NCBI RefSeq assembly: GCF_037546185.1
Contig: NZ_JAWMWH010000003.1
Location: 186,001-250,000, forward strand
Direction of reading: 5' to 3'
DNA: 64,000 bases
From: Nicoliella lavandulae
Lineage (GTDB): Bacteria; Bacillota; Bacilli; Lactobacillales; Lactobacillaceae
Below the pieces are notes generated by a model that worked only from the letters and a program-made list of their open reading frames with translations, did not search any database and was not told the origin of the DNA. The translations under genes were made by a program, and so were the position numbers. This document shows, in pieces, positions 1-7,902 of the stretch. How positions within the stretch are numbered: the stretch's first letter is position 1; each line of letters starts with the position of its first letter.

Positions 1-396
1 TAATCCTAATAACCATAAGGTTATTGCCCATCAGGTTTGTAATGAAATGACTGCAGAATTAGTAACTAATACCATGCTTAAAGCGGTGAAAAAGACTAGC
101 AAACCTATGTTTTTACACAGTGATATGGGAAGTCAATATACCAGTGATTTATTTGAAAAGTTATTAAACAAACTTAATATCAAGCATTCATATTCATTGA
201 AAGGCCATCCATACGACAATACTTACATTGAAAACTTTCATTCAATGCTAAAACGTGAATTAGTATTTCAAACAAAGTTTGAAAGCATAGAAGAGGCAAT
301 TGCAGGTATTGATTGGTACGTAAGATGGTATAACAATGAAAGAATTAGCTTGGTCAAAACTACATAAAATCAGTCCAAGTTATTGACATAGGAGCA
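1..396 (+). mobile_element. IS3-family element, 3' part (copy 1, cut by window start)
   Basis: Positions 1-396 match 2612-3007 of the complete copy as far as I can read, base for base, in the same orientation. The right end is the terminal sequence TATTGACATAGGAGCA at 381-396. The left part lies outside the window. The element inserted into the CAP-domain gene on the opposite strand and supplies its new stop codon. The target duplication cannot be checked because the left junction is missing. Confidence 0.93.
2..367 (+). pseudogene. IS3 transposase OrfB, C-terminal fragment
   Basis: This is the last third of the DDE transposase encoded by the complete copy at 2202-2978, open from the window edge. 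It keeps the second catalytic Asp (HSDMGSQYT) and the Glu (YIENFHSMLK). Like the full copy it ends NNERISLVKTT after an extra A in a CAAAAC run; without that A the frame would continue LHKISPSY, the usual style of IS3 OrfB ends. Whether the gene is whole depends on sequence upstream of the window. Confidence 0.85.
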
Positions 397-1691
397 AAGC
401 TATATCGATGTCCCCATCCAGAGGCCTCATCATTATAGAACATATCATGAACTGTTTCGTTAACGTTTTGTGACAATGTTTGACCAGGGTTATATATATA
501 TCCCATGTTTTCAACTGCATTAATTACTGGTAGGTTTGTTTGAGTAACCAACATATCTTCATATATTGGACCTTGATCATCGTAGTGACTAAAGTTTGTT
601 ACTATTTGTTCAGCTCGTTTTTGAGCAAGCATATTTATTCCATTATTTAACTCTAGTGGTGATAAGTTATTGTTAACTCTTTCCTGATTGATTTGTGCTA
701 ATGCACTTTGAATTGCATCATTGATTTCTTTAGAACTACTAATATTTATTAAATTGCTGGAAGTGTTAGTAGTGCTCGAGTTATTATATGAATTAAGATT
801 ATTTACGTTGCTAGATGTATTAGAAATGCTCGAATTACTATAGGAGCTATAATTATTTACATTGTTGGAATTATTAGCAGTGCTTGAATTACTATAAGAA
901 CTAGAACTATTTACATTGCTAGAAGTGTTAGTGGTGTTCGAGCTACTATAAGAACTAGAACTATTTACATTGCTAGAAGTGTTAGTGGTGTTCGAGCTAC
1001 TATAAGAACTAGAACTATTTATATTGTTGGAAGTGTTAGCAGTGCTCAAATTACTATAGGAACTAGAACTGTTTACATTACTAGAAGTGTTAGTAGTGTT
1101 AGAGTTGCTATACGAACTAGAACTATTTAAAATATTAGAATCATTAGAATCATATATATTGCTAGATGATGAATATGAATAATCATTTGAATAACTAGAA
1201 AGCATACTATCGCTTTTATAACTTGATTCACTAGATTTAGAGTATGGATTATCAGATAAGCTATTTTTATATGAATACTTTTTTGAAGAATTATTTTCCT
1301 TTTTATTTATTATATGCTTATAATGATGAATATATTTAATGTTTACATATCCTGAAATACCATTCCCCTTAATATGCACTAATGTATTCTTTTTTCCATT
1401 ATGTAACTTTATTCTAATCTTAAATGATGATGTGAATACTTTTCTCTTAAACTTATTGTCACTTAAACTAGCGATTTTATTTAGTTTAGTAGGATTACCA
1501 TATACAGCTCCATTTTTTCCATAAACTTTAATTTTTTTACTATAATGAACGTATCTTAAAATTTTAATTTGATTATTTTTTATTATTCTAGCTTTAGCTA
1601 TATTTTGACCGTAGTTATTTACATATTCTATTGAATTTACACTTATTATAGATAAAATAACAGAACTGTATAATAGCTTATTTAGTTTCAT
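360..1691 (-). pseudogene. Secreted Ser-rich CAP-domain protein, 3' end truncated by IS
   Basis: Reading on the minus strand, 443 residues: a hydrophobic N-terminal signal-like segment (residues 1-20), an SH3-like basic region (about 35-130), a Ser/Asn/Thr-rich linker with seven 18-residue repeats, then a CAP (SCP/PR-1, Pfam CAP family) domain from about residue 325 (ALAQINQERVNNNL, HYDDQG, ENMGY). The CAP domain breaks off just after GWGHRYS: the last twelve residues are read from the IS right end, so the C-terminal strand of the fold is lost. Such lactobacillus proteins are surface or secreted and of uncertain role. Start ATG has AAGGAG seven bases upstream. Function after truncation is doubtful, though a protein could still be made. 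Confidence 0.85.
748..1125 (-). repeat. Seven tandem 54-bp units coding an 18-residue Ser-rich repeat
   Basis: Seven units of 18 residues with consensus NSSSSYSNSNTTNTSSNV lie in the linker of the CAP protein. Two neighbouring units (about 903-1010) are identical at DNA level, which suggests recent slippage or unequal recombination. The others diverge by substitution only. Boundaries are approximate by a few bases. Confidence 0.85.
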
Positions 1692-1725
1692 TGTAATAAC
1701 TCCTTATTAACTTTAATTATATTGA

Positions 1726-1755
1726 ATTATATATCTAATGAAATGCATAAGTCAA
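1726..1755 (-). promoter_or_regulatory. Promoter of the CAP-domain gene
   Basis: On the minus strand TTGACT (1755-1750) and TATAAT (1731-1726) are 18 bases apart, about 35 bases upstream of the start codon. It lies just inside the solo IS end at 1765-1804. Confidence 0.6.
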
Positions 1756-1764
1756 TTTCAGCTC

Positions 1765-1804
1765 TGCTCCTATGATAATATAGACCATTTTTATGTCATA
1801 CCAT
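1765..1804 (+). repeat. Solo left-end remnant of the same IS
   Basis: This 40-bp stretch begins TGCTCCTATGATAATATAGA and matches the left end of the complete IS at 1829 with one 3-base gap and one substitution near its end. Nothing of the IS interior follows. It is therefore a relic of an older copy or of an aborted or deleted insertion, 64 bp from the intact left end. Confidence 0.75.
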
Positions 1805-1905
1805 TTAGAAATAAATATCAATATTCATTGCTCCTATGATAATAATATAGACCATTTTTATGTCGTACCCTTTCGGGTATAATTATTATTAAAGGAGTTT
1901 TTATT

Positions 1906-2166
1906 ATGCCAAAATCATATTCTAAAGAATTAAGAGATTCAATTATTGCACTAGCAAAACAAGGACGTAGTATCACTTCACTTGCTAAGGATTATAATAT
2001 TTCTACTAATACAATCAATCGTTGGATCAAGCAAGCCAAGACGATTAATGTTGATGGTAAAAGTATTTCATATGAAAAATATATTCAAATGGAAAATAAG
2101 TTAGCTGAGACTCAAGAGGAACTTGAAATTTTAAAACGAGCCGCGGTGTTACTTGGCAAGCGCTAA
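1906..2166 (+). CDS. IS3-family transposase OrfA
   Basis: 86 residues. An N-terminal helix-turn-helix of the transposase_8/IS3 OrfA type (residues 10-40, SIIALAKQGRSITSLAKDYN, TINRWIK) binds the IS ends. A C-terminal leucine-rich coiled coil (about 60-80) serves oligomerisation. AAAGGAG precedes the ATG. Near its end the heptamer T TTA AAA (2130-2136) offers a -1 frameshift into orfB, the standard way to make the OrfAB transposase. Confidence 0.92.
   Translation: MPKSYSKELRDSIIALAKQGRSITSLAKDYNISTNTINRWIKQAKTINVDGKSISYEKYIQMENKLAETQEELEILKRAAVLLGKR
2130..2136 (+). other. Candidate -1 ribosomal slippery heptamer (OrfA to OrfB)
   Basis: T TTA AAA in the OrfA frame fits X XXY YYZ. After slipping back one base the reading continues T-S-R-G-V-T-W-Q-A-L-T-I-N-E without a stop into the OrfB frame. 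I did not find a clear downstream stimulator by eye. Confidence 0.55.
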
Positions 2167-2201
2167 CAATTAATGAAGCCTTAGGCTTCATTAAAGATAG
2201 T

Positions 2202-2978
2202 TTGGAACATGGACACCGCTTAGCAACCATTTTAAGAGCTTTTAAAATGCCTAAGAGTACCTATTATTATTGGACTAATCATCAACCAACAAAACGTGAT
2301 CATCATAATCTAATTTTAAAACGAGAAATTTTAGTTGCCTGGCAACAAAGCCGTTATGTTTATGGGTATCCCAGAATTCATCAAGTCCTCTTAAATAAAG
2401 GATTACAGGTCAGCTCTAGAACCGTCTGGAAGCTAATGCATTCCATGAAAATTCATTCAGTAATGAACAAAAAATATCGCAAACCAACCACCCATAATGA
2501 TTATGAACAACGTGCTAACTTAGTCCGTCAGGACTGGCGTTCTGCTTGGTGTGCTGACATTACCTATATTCCACTAACGAATCACAAGTGGGTTTATTTA
2601 GCCAGTGTCTATAATCCTAATAACCATAAGGTTATTGCCCATCAGGTTTGTAATGAAATGACTGCAGAATTAGTAACTAATACCATGCTTAAAGCGGTGA
2701 AAAAGACTAGCAAACCTATGTTTTTACACAGTGATATGGGAAGTCAATATACCAGTGATTTATTTGAAAAGTTATTAAACAAACTTAATATCAAGCATTC
2801 ATATTCATTGAAAGGCCATCCATACGACAATACTTACATTGAAAACTTTCATTCAATGCTAAAACGTGAATTAGTATTTCAAACAAAGTTTGAAAGCATA
2901 GAAGAGGCAATTGCAGGTATTGATTGGTACGTAAGATGGTATAACAATGAAAGAATTAGCTTGGTCAAAACTACATAA
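2202..2978 (+). CDS. IS3-family transposase OrfB (DDE integrase core)
   Basis: 258 residues from a TTG codon. The frame is open upstream to about 2130, so the natural product is probably an OrfAB fusion. HTH_21-type N-terminal region, then rve integrase core with D (WCADITYIP), D (HSDMGSQYT) and E (YIENFHSMLK), which cut and join DNA. The C-terminus ends NNERISLVKTT. One extra A in CAAAAC shifts the frame; without it the end would read SLVKLHKISPSY. Copy 1 has the same end, so the change predates duplication and may not abolish activity. Confidence 0.9.
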   Translation: MEHGHRLATILRAFKMPKSTYYYWTNHQPTKRDHHNLILKREILVAWQQSRYVYGYPRIHQVLLNKGLQVSSRTVWKLMHSMKIHSVMNKKYRKPTTHNDYEQRANLVRQDWRSAWCADITYIPLTNHKWVYLASVYNPNNHKVIAHQVCNEMTAELVTNTMLKAVKKTSKPMFLHSDMGSQYTSDLFEKLLNKLNIKHSYSLKGHPYDNTYIENFHSMLKRELVFQTKFESIEEAIAGIDWYVRWYNNERISLVKTT

Positions 2979-2990
2979 AATCAGTCCAAG

Positions 2991-3572
2991 TTATTGACAT
3001 AGGAGCACATAAAAATCATCACTATTAAATGTATAATTACTTATTGCCCGTTTTAATATATCTGGTGTTTCGGAGTATTGAAATTTAGCTAATTCCAGCG
3101 TTGAAACGGCAGTACAGCCAAAAATCCATAATTTAAATATTCTCATGATTCCATACATGTGATATTGAATTAATAATTCGTCATATTTTGTTAACGAATG
3201 GTGTTTAGAGTAGCTTTTGATAATTTTATTAGCAAGATTTATATTTAATCTATTCATAGATTCATCAAAATAATTGCTGTAATCAGTTGCATAAATTTTT
3301 TTATAGAATGGTTTTCGCTTTGCCAGTTGCGTTAACATTGCTTCTATATTTTTCACGGAGTATTCATAGTGATCTTTATTGAAGGCTGATAGAATATCTT
3401 GTGACAAGCTCCACATGATTAAATCATACTTACTGTGAAAATGATTATAAAAAGTTTGTGGAACGATGCCACACTCCTTGCAAATATCTAGAACGCTGAT
3501 TTTTTCAAATGATTGTGTTTTTAAAACCTTTTCAAACGCGGTTAAAATTCGGTTTGTAGTCTTATTTTGCAT
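2991..3572 (-). CDS. TetR/AcrR-family regulator, last residues replaced by IS
   Basis: 193 residues. N-terminal TetR helix-turn-helix (residues 7-50, ILTAFEKVLKTQSFEKISVL, VPQTFYNHFHSKYDL) and an all-alpha ligand domain similar to DhaS-type TetR_C. The IS lies three codons before the original stop. Joining the flanks across the CAT duplication gives ...DDFYEY-stop, whereas the present gene reads ...DDFYVLLCQ-stop using the IS end. The loss is two residues, so the protein is probably still functional. It is divergent from the NmrA-like gene at 3679, which it likely represses. Confidence 0.88.
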   Translation of the reverse strand: MQNKTTNRILTAFEKVLKTQSFEKISVLDICKECGIVPQTFYNHFHSKYDLIMWSLSQDILSAFNKDHYEYSVKNIEAMLTQLAKRKPFYKKIYATDYSNYFDESMNRLNINLANKIIKSYSKHHSLTKYDELLIQYHMYGIMRIFKLWIFGCTAVSTLELAKFQYSETPDILKRAISNYTFNSDDFYVLLCQ

Positions 3573-3678
3573 AATTAACTCCCTTTAAAAATGGATACAT
3601 TGCTAATTTTATCTATTCCATTATCTGTTATTTCAGTTAAAATTACTAATAATAAATAAGTAATAGGTGGTATATATT

Positions 3679-4539
3679 ATGAAAGTATTAGTTACTGGTG
3701 CTTCTGGTCATTATGGTAAATACGCAGTGAAGTATTTAAAGCAATATGCCCAAGCCGATACTGAAATTATTGCTTTGGTTAGAAGTAGTGACCAAGCCCA
3801 AGCTTTGAATTATGACAATGTTGAATTTAGAATCGGTGACTATTCAGATATTGATTCCTTGAAAACAGCATTTGAAGGTATTGATAGATTGTTATTCGTA
3901 TCTGTTCCTGACTTTAATTTACAAAAAAATGTAGTTAGTGCGATTGTTGAAAGCAATATTGATTATGTTGCATATACCAGTATATATGCAGTAGATAAAG
4001 ATAAAACGGGATTAGAACAAAATCATCAAGCAACTGAAAGATTAATTCAACGAACTGGGATTGATCATACCTTTTTAAGAAATAATTGGTATCTAGAATT
4101 AATCGCACCATTTTTAAAGGCTGCAGCTAATGCTAAAAAATTTGAATATTATGCCGGTGATCATAAAGTAGCATGGGCCTTACGACGTGAATACGCTGAA
4201 GCTGGAGCAAAGGTAATTCTTGAAAAGAACTCTAATGAAATTTTAAATTTAACAGGTCAGCCAGTATCTTTCAAACAATTAGGTGAGTTTACTGAACAGG
4301 CAACTGGTAAAAAGATTGATATCTCAGAAGTAGATTCATCAGAATTTGATAAGTATTTAAGTAGCTTAAGTATCTCAGATATTGGAGCCTTTTTATCGAA
4401 GGTATACCAAGACTATTCAATTCGAGGTAACAATGGTGAGGAGATGGCCAATAAGGATACCTTTGAGGCTGTATTAGGACATCCATTAACACCACTTGAT
4501 CAAGCAATTAGTGAATTGATTAAAAATGATCAACTATAA
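3679..4539 (+). CDS. NmrA-like NAD(P)-binding oxidoreductase
   Basis: 286 residues from ATG 3679; AGGTGG lies eight bases upstream, so I prefer this start to GTG 3667. Rossmann motif TGASGHYGKY (residues 7-16) near the N-terminus, then the atypical SDR pattern of NmrA/QOR2/azoreductase-like proteins (YTSIYAVDKD, FLRNNWYLE). Members bind NADPH and either reduce quinones or act as redox sensors. It is alone on its strand between the TetR gene and a terminator, and the divergent TetR gene suggests induction by an electrophile or quinone-like ligand. Substrate unknown. Confidence 0.85.
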   Translation: MKVLVTGASGHYGKYAVKYLKQYAQADTEIIALVRSSDQAQALNYDNVEFRIGDYSDIDSLKTAFEGIDRLLFVSVPDFNLQKNVVSAIVESNIDYVAYTSIYAVDKDKTGLEQNHQATERLIQRTGIDHTFLRNNWYLELIAPFLKAAANAKKFEYYAGDHKVAWALRREYAEAGAKVILEKNSNEILNLTGQPVSFKQLGEFTEQATGKKIDISEVDSSEFDKYLSSLSISDIGAFLSKVYQDYSIRGNNGEEMANKDTFEAVLGHPLTPLDQAISELIKNDQL

Positions 4540-4600
4540 GTTAATTACCAATTAGCATATCTATCCTCGCCTAATTCGTATCATTAACTTCAAAAATTTT

Positions 4601-4640
4601 GGGCCGATGCACATTTAAATGTACATCGGTCTTTTATTTA
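4601..4640 (+). terminator. Rho-independent terminator after the NmrA-like gene
   Basis: Stem CCGATGCACATTT / AAATGTACATCGG (4604-4629) with one mismatch, followed by TCTTTTATTT. Confidence 0.85.
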
Positions 4641-4805
4641 GTGATTTGATACCGTATTGAACAAGTGGGCTAAATACAGCTGTGTGGCATTTAGTTTTAA
4701 AAGTGATGGTTCAGACGTTATGTTTCAATTATTCCAGATTTAGCGTTTGAAAGTGGTTATACCTACACGCTTCATTTTTAGTTACCTTGTTTAAATAATT
4801 ATGAA
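4641..4805. other. Intergenic stretch without a recognisable gene
   Basis: Together with its flanking terminators this makes a 333-bp gap between genes. All frames are broken by stops within about 30 codons, no ribosome site precedes a start, and I recognise no protein remnant or RNA. Confidence 0.5.
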
Positions 4806-4859
4806 TAAAAAATACCCGGTAGTTATTAGACTTAGTCTAACGATTACCGGGTATTTTTA
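4806..4859 (-). terminator. Terminator of the lipoprotein gene (bidirectional)
   Basis: Long stem AAAAATACCCGGTA / TACCGGGTATTTTT around an inner AGTTATTAGACTTAGTCTAACGA loop that can also pair. T tracts lie on both strands. Confidence 0.85.
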
Positions 4860-4873
4860 CGATTAGTATTTAA

Positions 4874-5356
4874 TTATTTATAAGCATTTTGCAATACTTT
4901 TCCGTTTTGAACCGAGTAAAGGATTTTACTGTGATCAGATGGATCAGTAATGTTCATCTTAAACTTGGTGTCTTTAGTTTGCTTACCAACACTAGCGGAA
5001 GTTTTTCGAAGTCCAGAAACAAAGTTAGTCCAAGCGTCAATTCCTTGAGAATTACCTTGCTTACTCAAAGTAATGATTTGTTTTAAGTTCTTACTGTGTG
5101 GAATTAACTTAACAGTATCAGAACTTTCATCATATGAAACCTTAAATAACTTTTTGTAGTTTGCAGTCAATGAATCAACAAAGTTGTTGATAGCAAGTTG
5201 TTTTTTCTGTGCAGCGGAAGATTCTGAATTAGCAGATGAGAAGTAAGTAGAAGGTAAACTACTATTCTTAGGTGCTTTTTCCTGACTTTTACATGCAGCT
5301 AGTGTTAATGAAGAAGCTAATACCATGATTAAAGCCATAATCTTAGATTTACGCAT
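4874..5356 (-). CDS. Small lipoprotein of unknown function
   Basis: 160 residues. A signal peptide with lipobox LAAC puts the lipidated Cys at residue 22 on the outer face of the membrane. A short Ser/Ala linker (about 23-50) precedes a compact alpha/beta region (INNFVDSLTANYKKLFKVSY, TKFKMNITDPSDHSKILYSV). I recognise no named domain. Monocistronic: own terminator downstream, and the next gene on the strand starts 103 bp past its start codon. Confidence 0.8.
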   Translation of the reverse strand: MRKSKIMALIMVLASSLTLAACKSQEKAPKNSSLPSTYFSSANSESSAAQKKQLAINNFVDSLTANYKKLFKVSYDESSDTVKLIPHSKNLKQIITLSKQGNSQGIDAWTNFVSGLRKTSASVGKQTKDTKFKMNITDPSDHSKILYSVQNGKVLQNAYK

Positions 5357-5459
5357 TTATCTATTCATTCCTTTATTTAATGATTAGTTATTATCATATC
5401 ATTAAAAGAGGCCTACATAAACCAAGAAAGTTGATTTTTAATAACTTGCAATCGTTTTG

Positions 5460-6797
5460 TTAAAAACTGGTAAGAATATTGCTACCAAGGGATGGGAAGA
5501 TGTTGATCAATCCCTGGATTTGTTTACGACTAATGTGCCATGAAATAATCATATTAAAAATTTCAACAGCATCTTCTGCTTGGTCACTTAGTTCACTTGC
5601 ACCAACTAAGAAGTCGTCCTTATCGAAAACTAGAGTCCGAGCAGCTACTGTTTGGCCACTTGCTTTATAGTACATTTCACCAGATAGTACTGAACGAACT
5701 ACGCGATAGTTATCATCATCGTCAACCGTGGTGGGATTGATGCCGACCGTTGCGATTCGAGGAGATGCAAAGACGTTAGTTGGCATTGGTGGAAATTTGA
5801 TGGCTTCATCAGTTTCACCACTGAATAACTTGGTTAGATATTTGGATTCAAAAGTGGCTACGGGTGATAGTTCTGGTTTACCAAAGTCAATGACATCCCC
5901 ATCCGCGTAGATATTTTCAACGCTAGTTTGGAGGTGGTCATTAACCTTGATGCCTTGTTCGTCAAAGTCAACTCCGACAGCTTCTAACCCGATATTATGA
6001 ACCACTGGATTACGTCCACTGGCATCTAAAACATAATCAGCAGTGATTTGTTGGTCTTTATAATCAACCGTTAATTCATCATTGTTCTTATGAATGGCCT
6101 TAATATCAGAATTAGGGACAAACTTCATCCCCCGCTCAGTGAGACTATCAACCAACTTGTCAACTAAGAATGGATCAAATTGACGCAATACCTTATCATG
6201 GTGCATTAGAACGGTCACATCAGCACCAGCTTCGTTGGCAATCGTAGCTAATTCAATTGCCACGTAGCCACTACCAATTACGACTAGGCGTTCTGGTAAA
6301 TGATCGATAGATAGGAAATGGGTACTATCGTGAGTCAACTCGGTTCCTGGAACATCAATATGATTAGGGGTCAGACCAGTTGCAATCACAATCTTATCTG
6401 TAGTTAGTGATTCGCCATTAACAGTAATCGTATGGTTATCAACTAATTGGCCAAATCCCTTAATCACATTTACCCCAGCTGCTTTAAGTCGTTTCTTCAT
6501 TCCACCAGCTGGGTCAGCATCAATATTACGATGCTTTCTTTGCATGTCTTCATACCAATCGACTTTTAATTCGTTACCGCCATAAATTTTTTTGAACTGG
6601 CTCGTTCGATAAGCTAATTCTGCAGGAACATCTAGTGTAAACTTTGGGGTACACCCAAAATTAGGACAAGTTCCACCAATCGCAGTGGATTCGATGATAG
6701 CAGCTTTATAGCCCTTATTTCCTAACGGAACAGCACCATTTACTGCACCGACGCCACCACCTAAATAAATCACATCATAATCATACTTAGTACTCAT
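5460..6797 (-). CDS. FAD-dependent pyridine nucleotide-disulfide oxidoreductase
   Basis: 445 residues. FAD-binding GGGVGAVNGA (13-22), redox-active pair C44-P-N-F-G-C49 in GGTCPNFGCTP, NAD(P) site VIGSGYVAIELA, second FAD motif NIYADGD, then a dimerisation domain: the glutathione reductase/dihydrolipoyl dehydrogenase fold. In those enzymes the C-terminus carries a His-Glu pair (HPT..E) that works as the acid-base; here the place reads IFPSLGSN, without it. The enzyme may therefore reduce quinones, metals or another disulfide, as in RclA/mercuric-reductase-like relatives. Substrate cannot be assigned. Confidence 0.88.
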   Translation of the reverse strand: MSTKYDYDVIYLGGGVGAVNGAVPLGNKGYKAAIIESTAIGGTCPNFGCTPKFTLDVPAELAYRTSQFKKIYGGNELKVDWYEDMQRKHRNIDADPAGGMKKRLKAAGVNVIKGFGQLVDNHTITVNGESLTTDKIVIATGLTPNHIDVPGTELTHDSTHFLSIDHLPERLVVIGSGYVAIELATIANEAGADVTVLMHHDKVLRQFDPFLVDKLVDSLTERGMKFVPNSDIKAIHKNNDELTVDYKDQQITADYVLDASGRNPVVHNIGLEAVGVDFDEQGIKVNDHLQTSVENIYADGDVIDFGKPELSPVATFESKYLTKLFSGETDEAIKFPPMPTNVFASPRIATVGINPTTVDDDDNYRVVRSVLSGEMYYKASGQTVAARTLVFDKDDFLVGASELSDQAEDAVEIFNMIISWHISRKQIQGLINIFPSLGSNILTSF

Positions 6798-6896
6798 TTA
6801 ATTTCCAGCTTTCTACATTATTTATAATCAAAGTTTATCAGAACTACATCAGATGTAAATTAATTGGCTTTTTTGTTAATTTGATTAGAAAAATAT

Positions 6897-6925
6897 TTGA
6901 CTTTTTTAATGAATCGGACTATATT
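6897..6925 (+). promoter_or_regulatory. Promoter of the first Cys-leader operon
   Basis: TTGACT (6897-6902), 17-base spacer, TATATT (6920-6925). The start would be about 6932, giving a leader transcript of roughly 220 bases before the peptidase gene. Confidence 0.75.
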
Positions 6926-6957
6926 ATATCTTAAATTAACTAATGGGAGGAATAATC

Positions 6958-7038
6958 ATGTTATACAATCAAATGCAAATTATTAAATACTGTTCATGTA
7001 TGGGTGTTGGATCATGGTTATTCGATGATATCAATTAG
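6958..7038 (+). CDS. 26-residue leader peptide with CSC motif
   Basis: ATG preceded by GGGAGG at the ideal distance. The peptide is MLYNQMQIIKYCSCMGVGSW followed by LFDDIN. Two Cys codons (TGT TCA TGT) sit in the middle. It lies between a strong promoter and an intrinsic terminator, directly upstream of a peptidase/peptide-binding operon. A second peptide with CCSCC at 13100 has the same layout. I infer a regulatory leader whose translation senses charged tRNA-Cys, not a functional protein. Confidence 0.72.
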   Translation: MLYNQMQIIKYCSCMGVGSWLFDDIN

Positions 7039-7091
7039 TCTTTTTGTAAATTATTTTAAGCTTATTAATGACTAAGTTGATAGACAAAGTG

Positions 7092-7139
7092 TAGCCATCT
7101 CTAGCATCCTTTGATGTTTGAGATGGCTTTTACTGTTTT
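7092..7139 (+). terminator. Attenuator-type terminator after the CSC leader
   Basis: Stem AGCCATCTC (7093-7101) / GAGATGGCT (7120-7128) with a further inner pairing of CATC and GATG, then TTTACTGTTTT. It ends 15 bases before the peptidase start and sits inside the operon leader, so it should stop transcription unless an alternative fold forms. Confidence 0.85.
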
Positions 7140-7153
7140 GAGGGGGAATTTAA

Positions 7154-7870
7154 ATGAAAATTGGCGTTACTTCAGATGTATATGTAAATTCAGCTGATCC
7201 ATTAACTGGGGTTCCAGCTGCAATTGTGGACCTATTAAGAAGCCATGGGATTACACCAGTAGCAGTCCCAATTGGTAATGTTGCTCAAACTAAACGATTG
7301 ATTGACGAAGTAGATGGATTGATCCTAAAGGGCGGAATTGATGTTAATCCGGAACTATATAATGAAGAAGCACTTGCGACGACTGACAATCCAGATGACG
7401 AACGCGATGCTGCCGAATTTACAGCCTTAAAGGAATCAACTTCGAATGGTAAACCAGTGTTAGGAATTTGCCGCGGAATGCAAGCAATTAATGTTTTCTT
7501 CGGGGGCACTTTATATCAAGATATTTATACTCAAGCACCTAATGCTGGGCATTTATTAAATCATACTGCTGATTGGGACCGCGGTTATTTCCCAACACAT
7601 ATGATTAATGTTGATCCTGATAGTTATCTAGCAACTTCATTAGGTAATCGCACTAAAGTTAACTCACGTCACCACCAAGCTCTAAATAAAGTTGGGGATG
7701 GCTTGAAGGTTGTTGCCCGTGCTGATGATGGAATTATCGAATCAGTGGAAGGAAAGGGTGGCTTGATTCAAGCTGTTCAATGGCACCCTGAAAACCTTTG
7801 GCAAGATGATCCAAAGCAAGAACAGTTATTTAAAAACTTCTTTGCAAATGCAAAGAATGGTGTAATGTAA
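7154..7870 (+). CDS. Peptidase C26 / gamma-glutamyl hydrolase-like class I amidotransferase
   Basis: 238 residues, the usual size. Nucleophile elbow GICRGMQ with Cys106 and the QWHPE motif with His211/Glu213 form the catalytic triad. Conserved KGGIDVNP and HHQAL are typical of the PuuD-like gamma-glutamyl-GABA hydrolase branch (Pfam Peptidase_C26). It should cleave gamma-glutamyl bonds in the cytoplasm. GAGGGGG precedes the ATG. It is first in an operon with a peptide-binding lipoprotein and lies behind a Cys-codon leader and attenuator, which suggests a gamma-glutamyl-cysteine or glutathione-type substrate; that is inference. Confidence 0.88.
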   Translation: MKIGVTSDVYVNSADPLTGVPAAIVDLLRSHGITPVAVPIGNVAQTKRLIDEVDGLILKGGIDVNPELYNEEALATTDNPDDERDAAEFTALKESTSNGKPVLGICRGMQAINVFFGGTLYQDIYTQAPNAGHLLNHTADWDRGYFPTHMINVDPDSYLATSLGNRTKVNSRHHQALNKVGDGLKVVARADDGIIESVEGKGGLIQAVQWHPENLWQDDPKQEQLFKNFFANAKNGVM

Positions 7871-7902
7871 GCATTGGTTTAATTTGAAGGGATGTGTTAG
7901 GT

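Larger units (their letters stand above)
1829..3007 (+). mobile_element. Complete IS3-family insertion sequence (copy 2)
   Basis: Length 1179 bp. The ends are imperfect inverted repeats (left TGCTCCTATGATAATAATAT; right, reverse complement, TGCTCCTATGTCAATAACTT). The 3-bp sequence CAT flanks both sides (1826-1828 and 3008-3010), the short target duplication typical of IS3. It holds orfA and orfB in -1 relation. It inserted near the 3' end of the TetR gene at 2991-3572. Confidence 0.93.

Noticed and set aside
748..1125. CRISPR-like repeat array
   Set aside because: 54-bp units without spacers, in frame with a Ser-rich protein.
1339..1524. Plus-strand ORF within the CAP gene
   Set aside because: Shadow frame of the minus-strand gene, no ribosome site.
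4641..4805. Possible gene remnant between two terminators
   Set aside because: Frames are short and no similarity could be recognised by eye.
7040..7153. T-box riboswitch before the peptidase operon
   Set aside because: No T-box consensus, no specifier stem; the leader is too short and holds a translated ORF.
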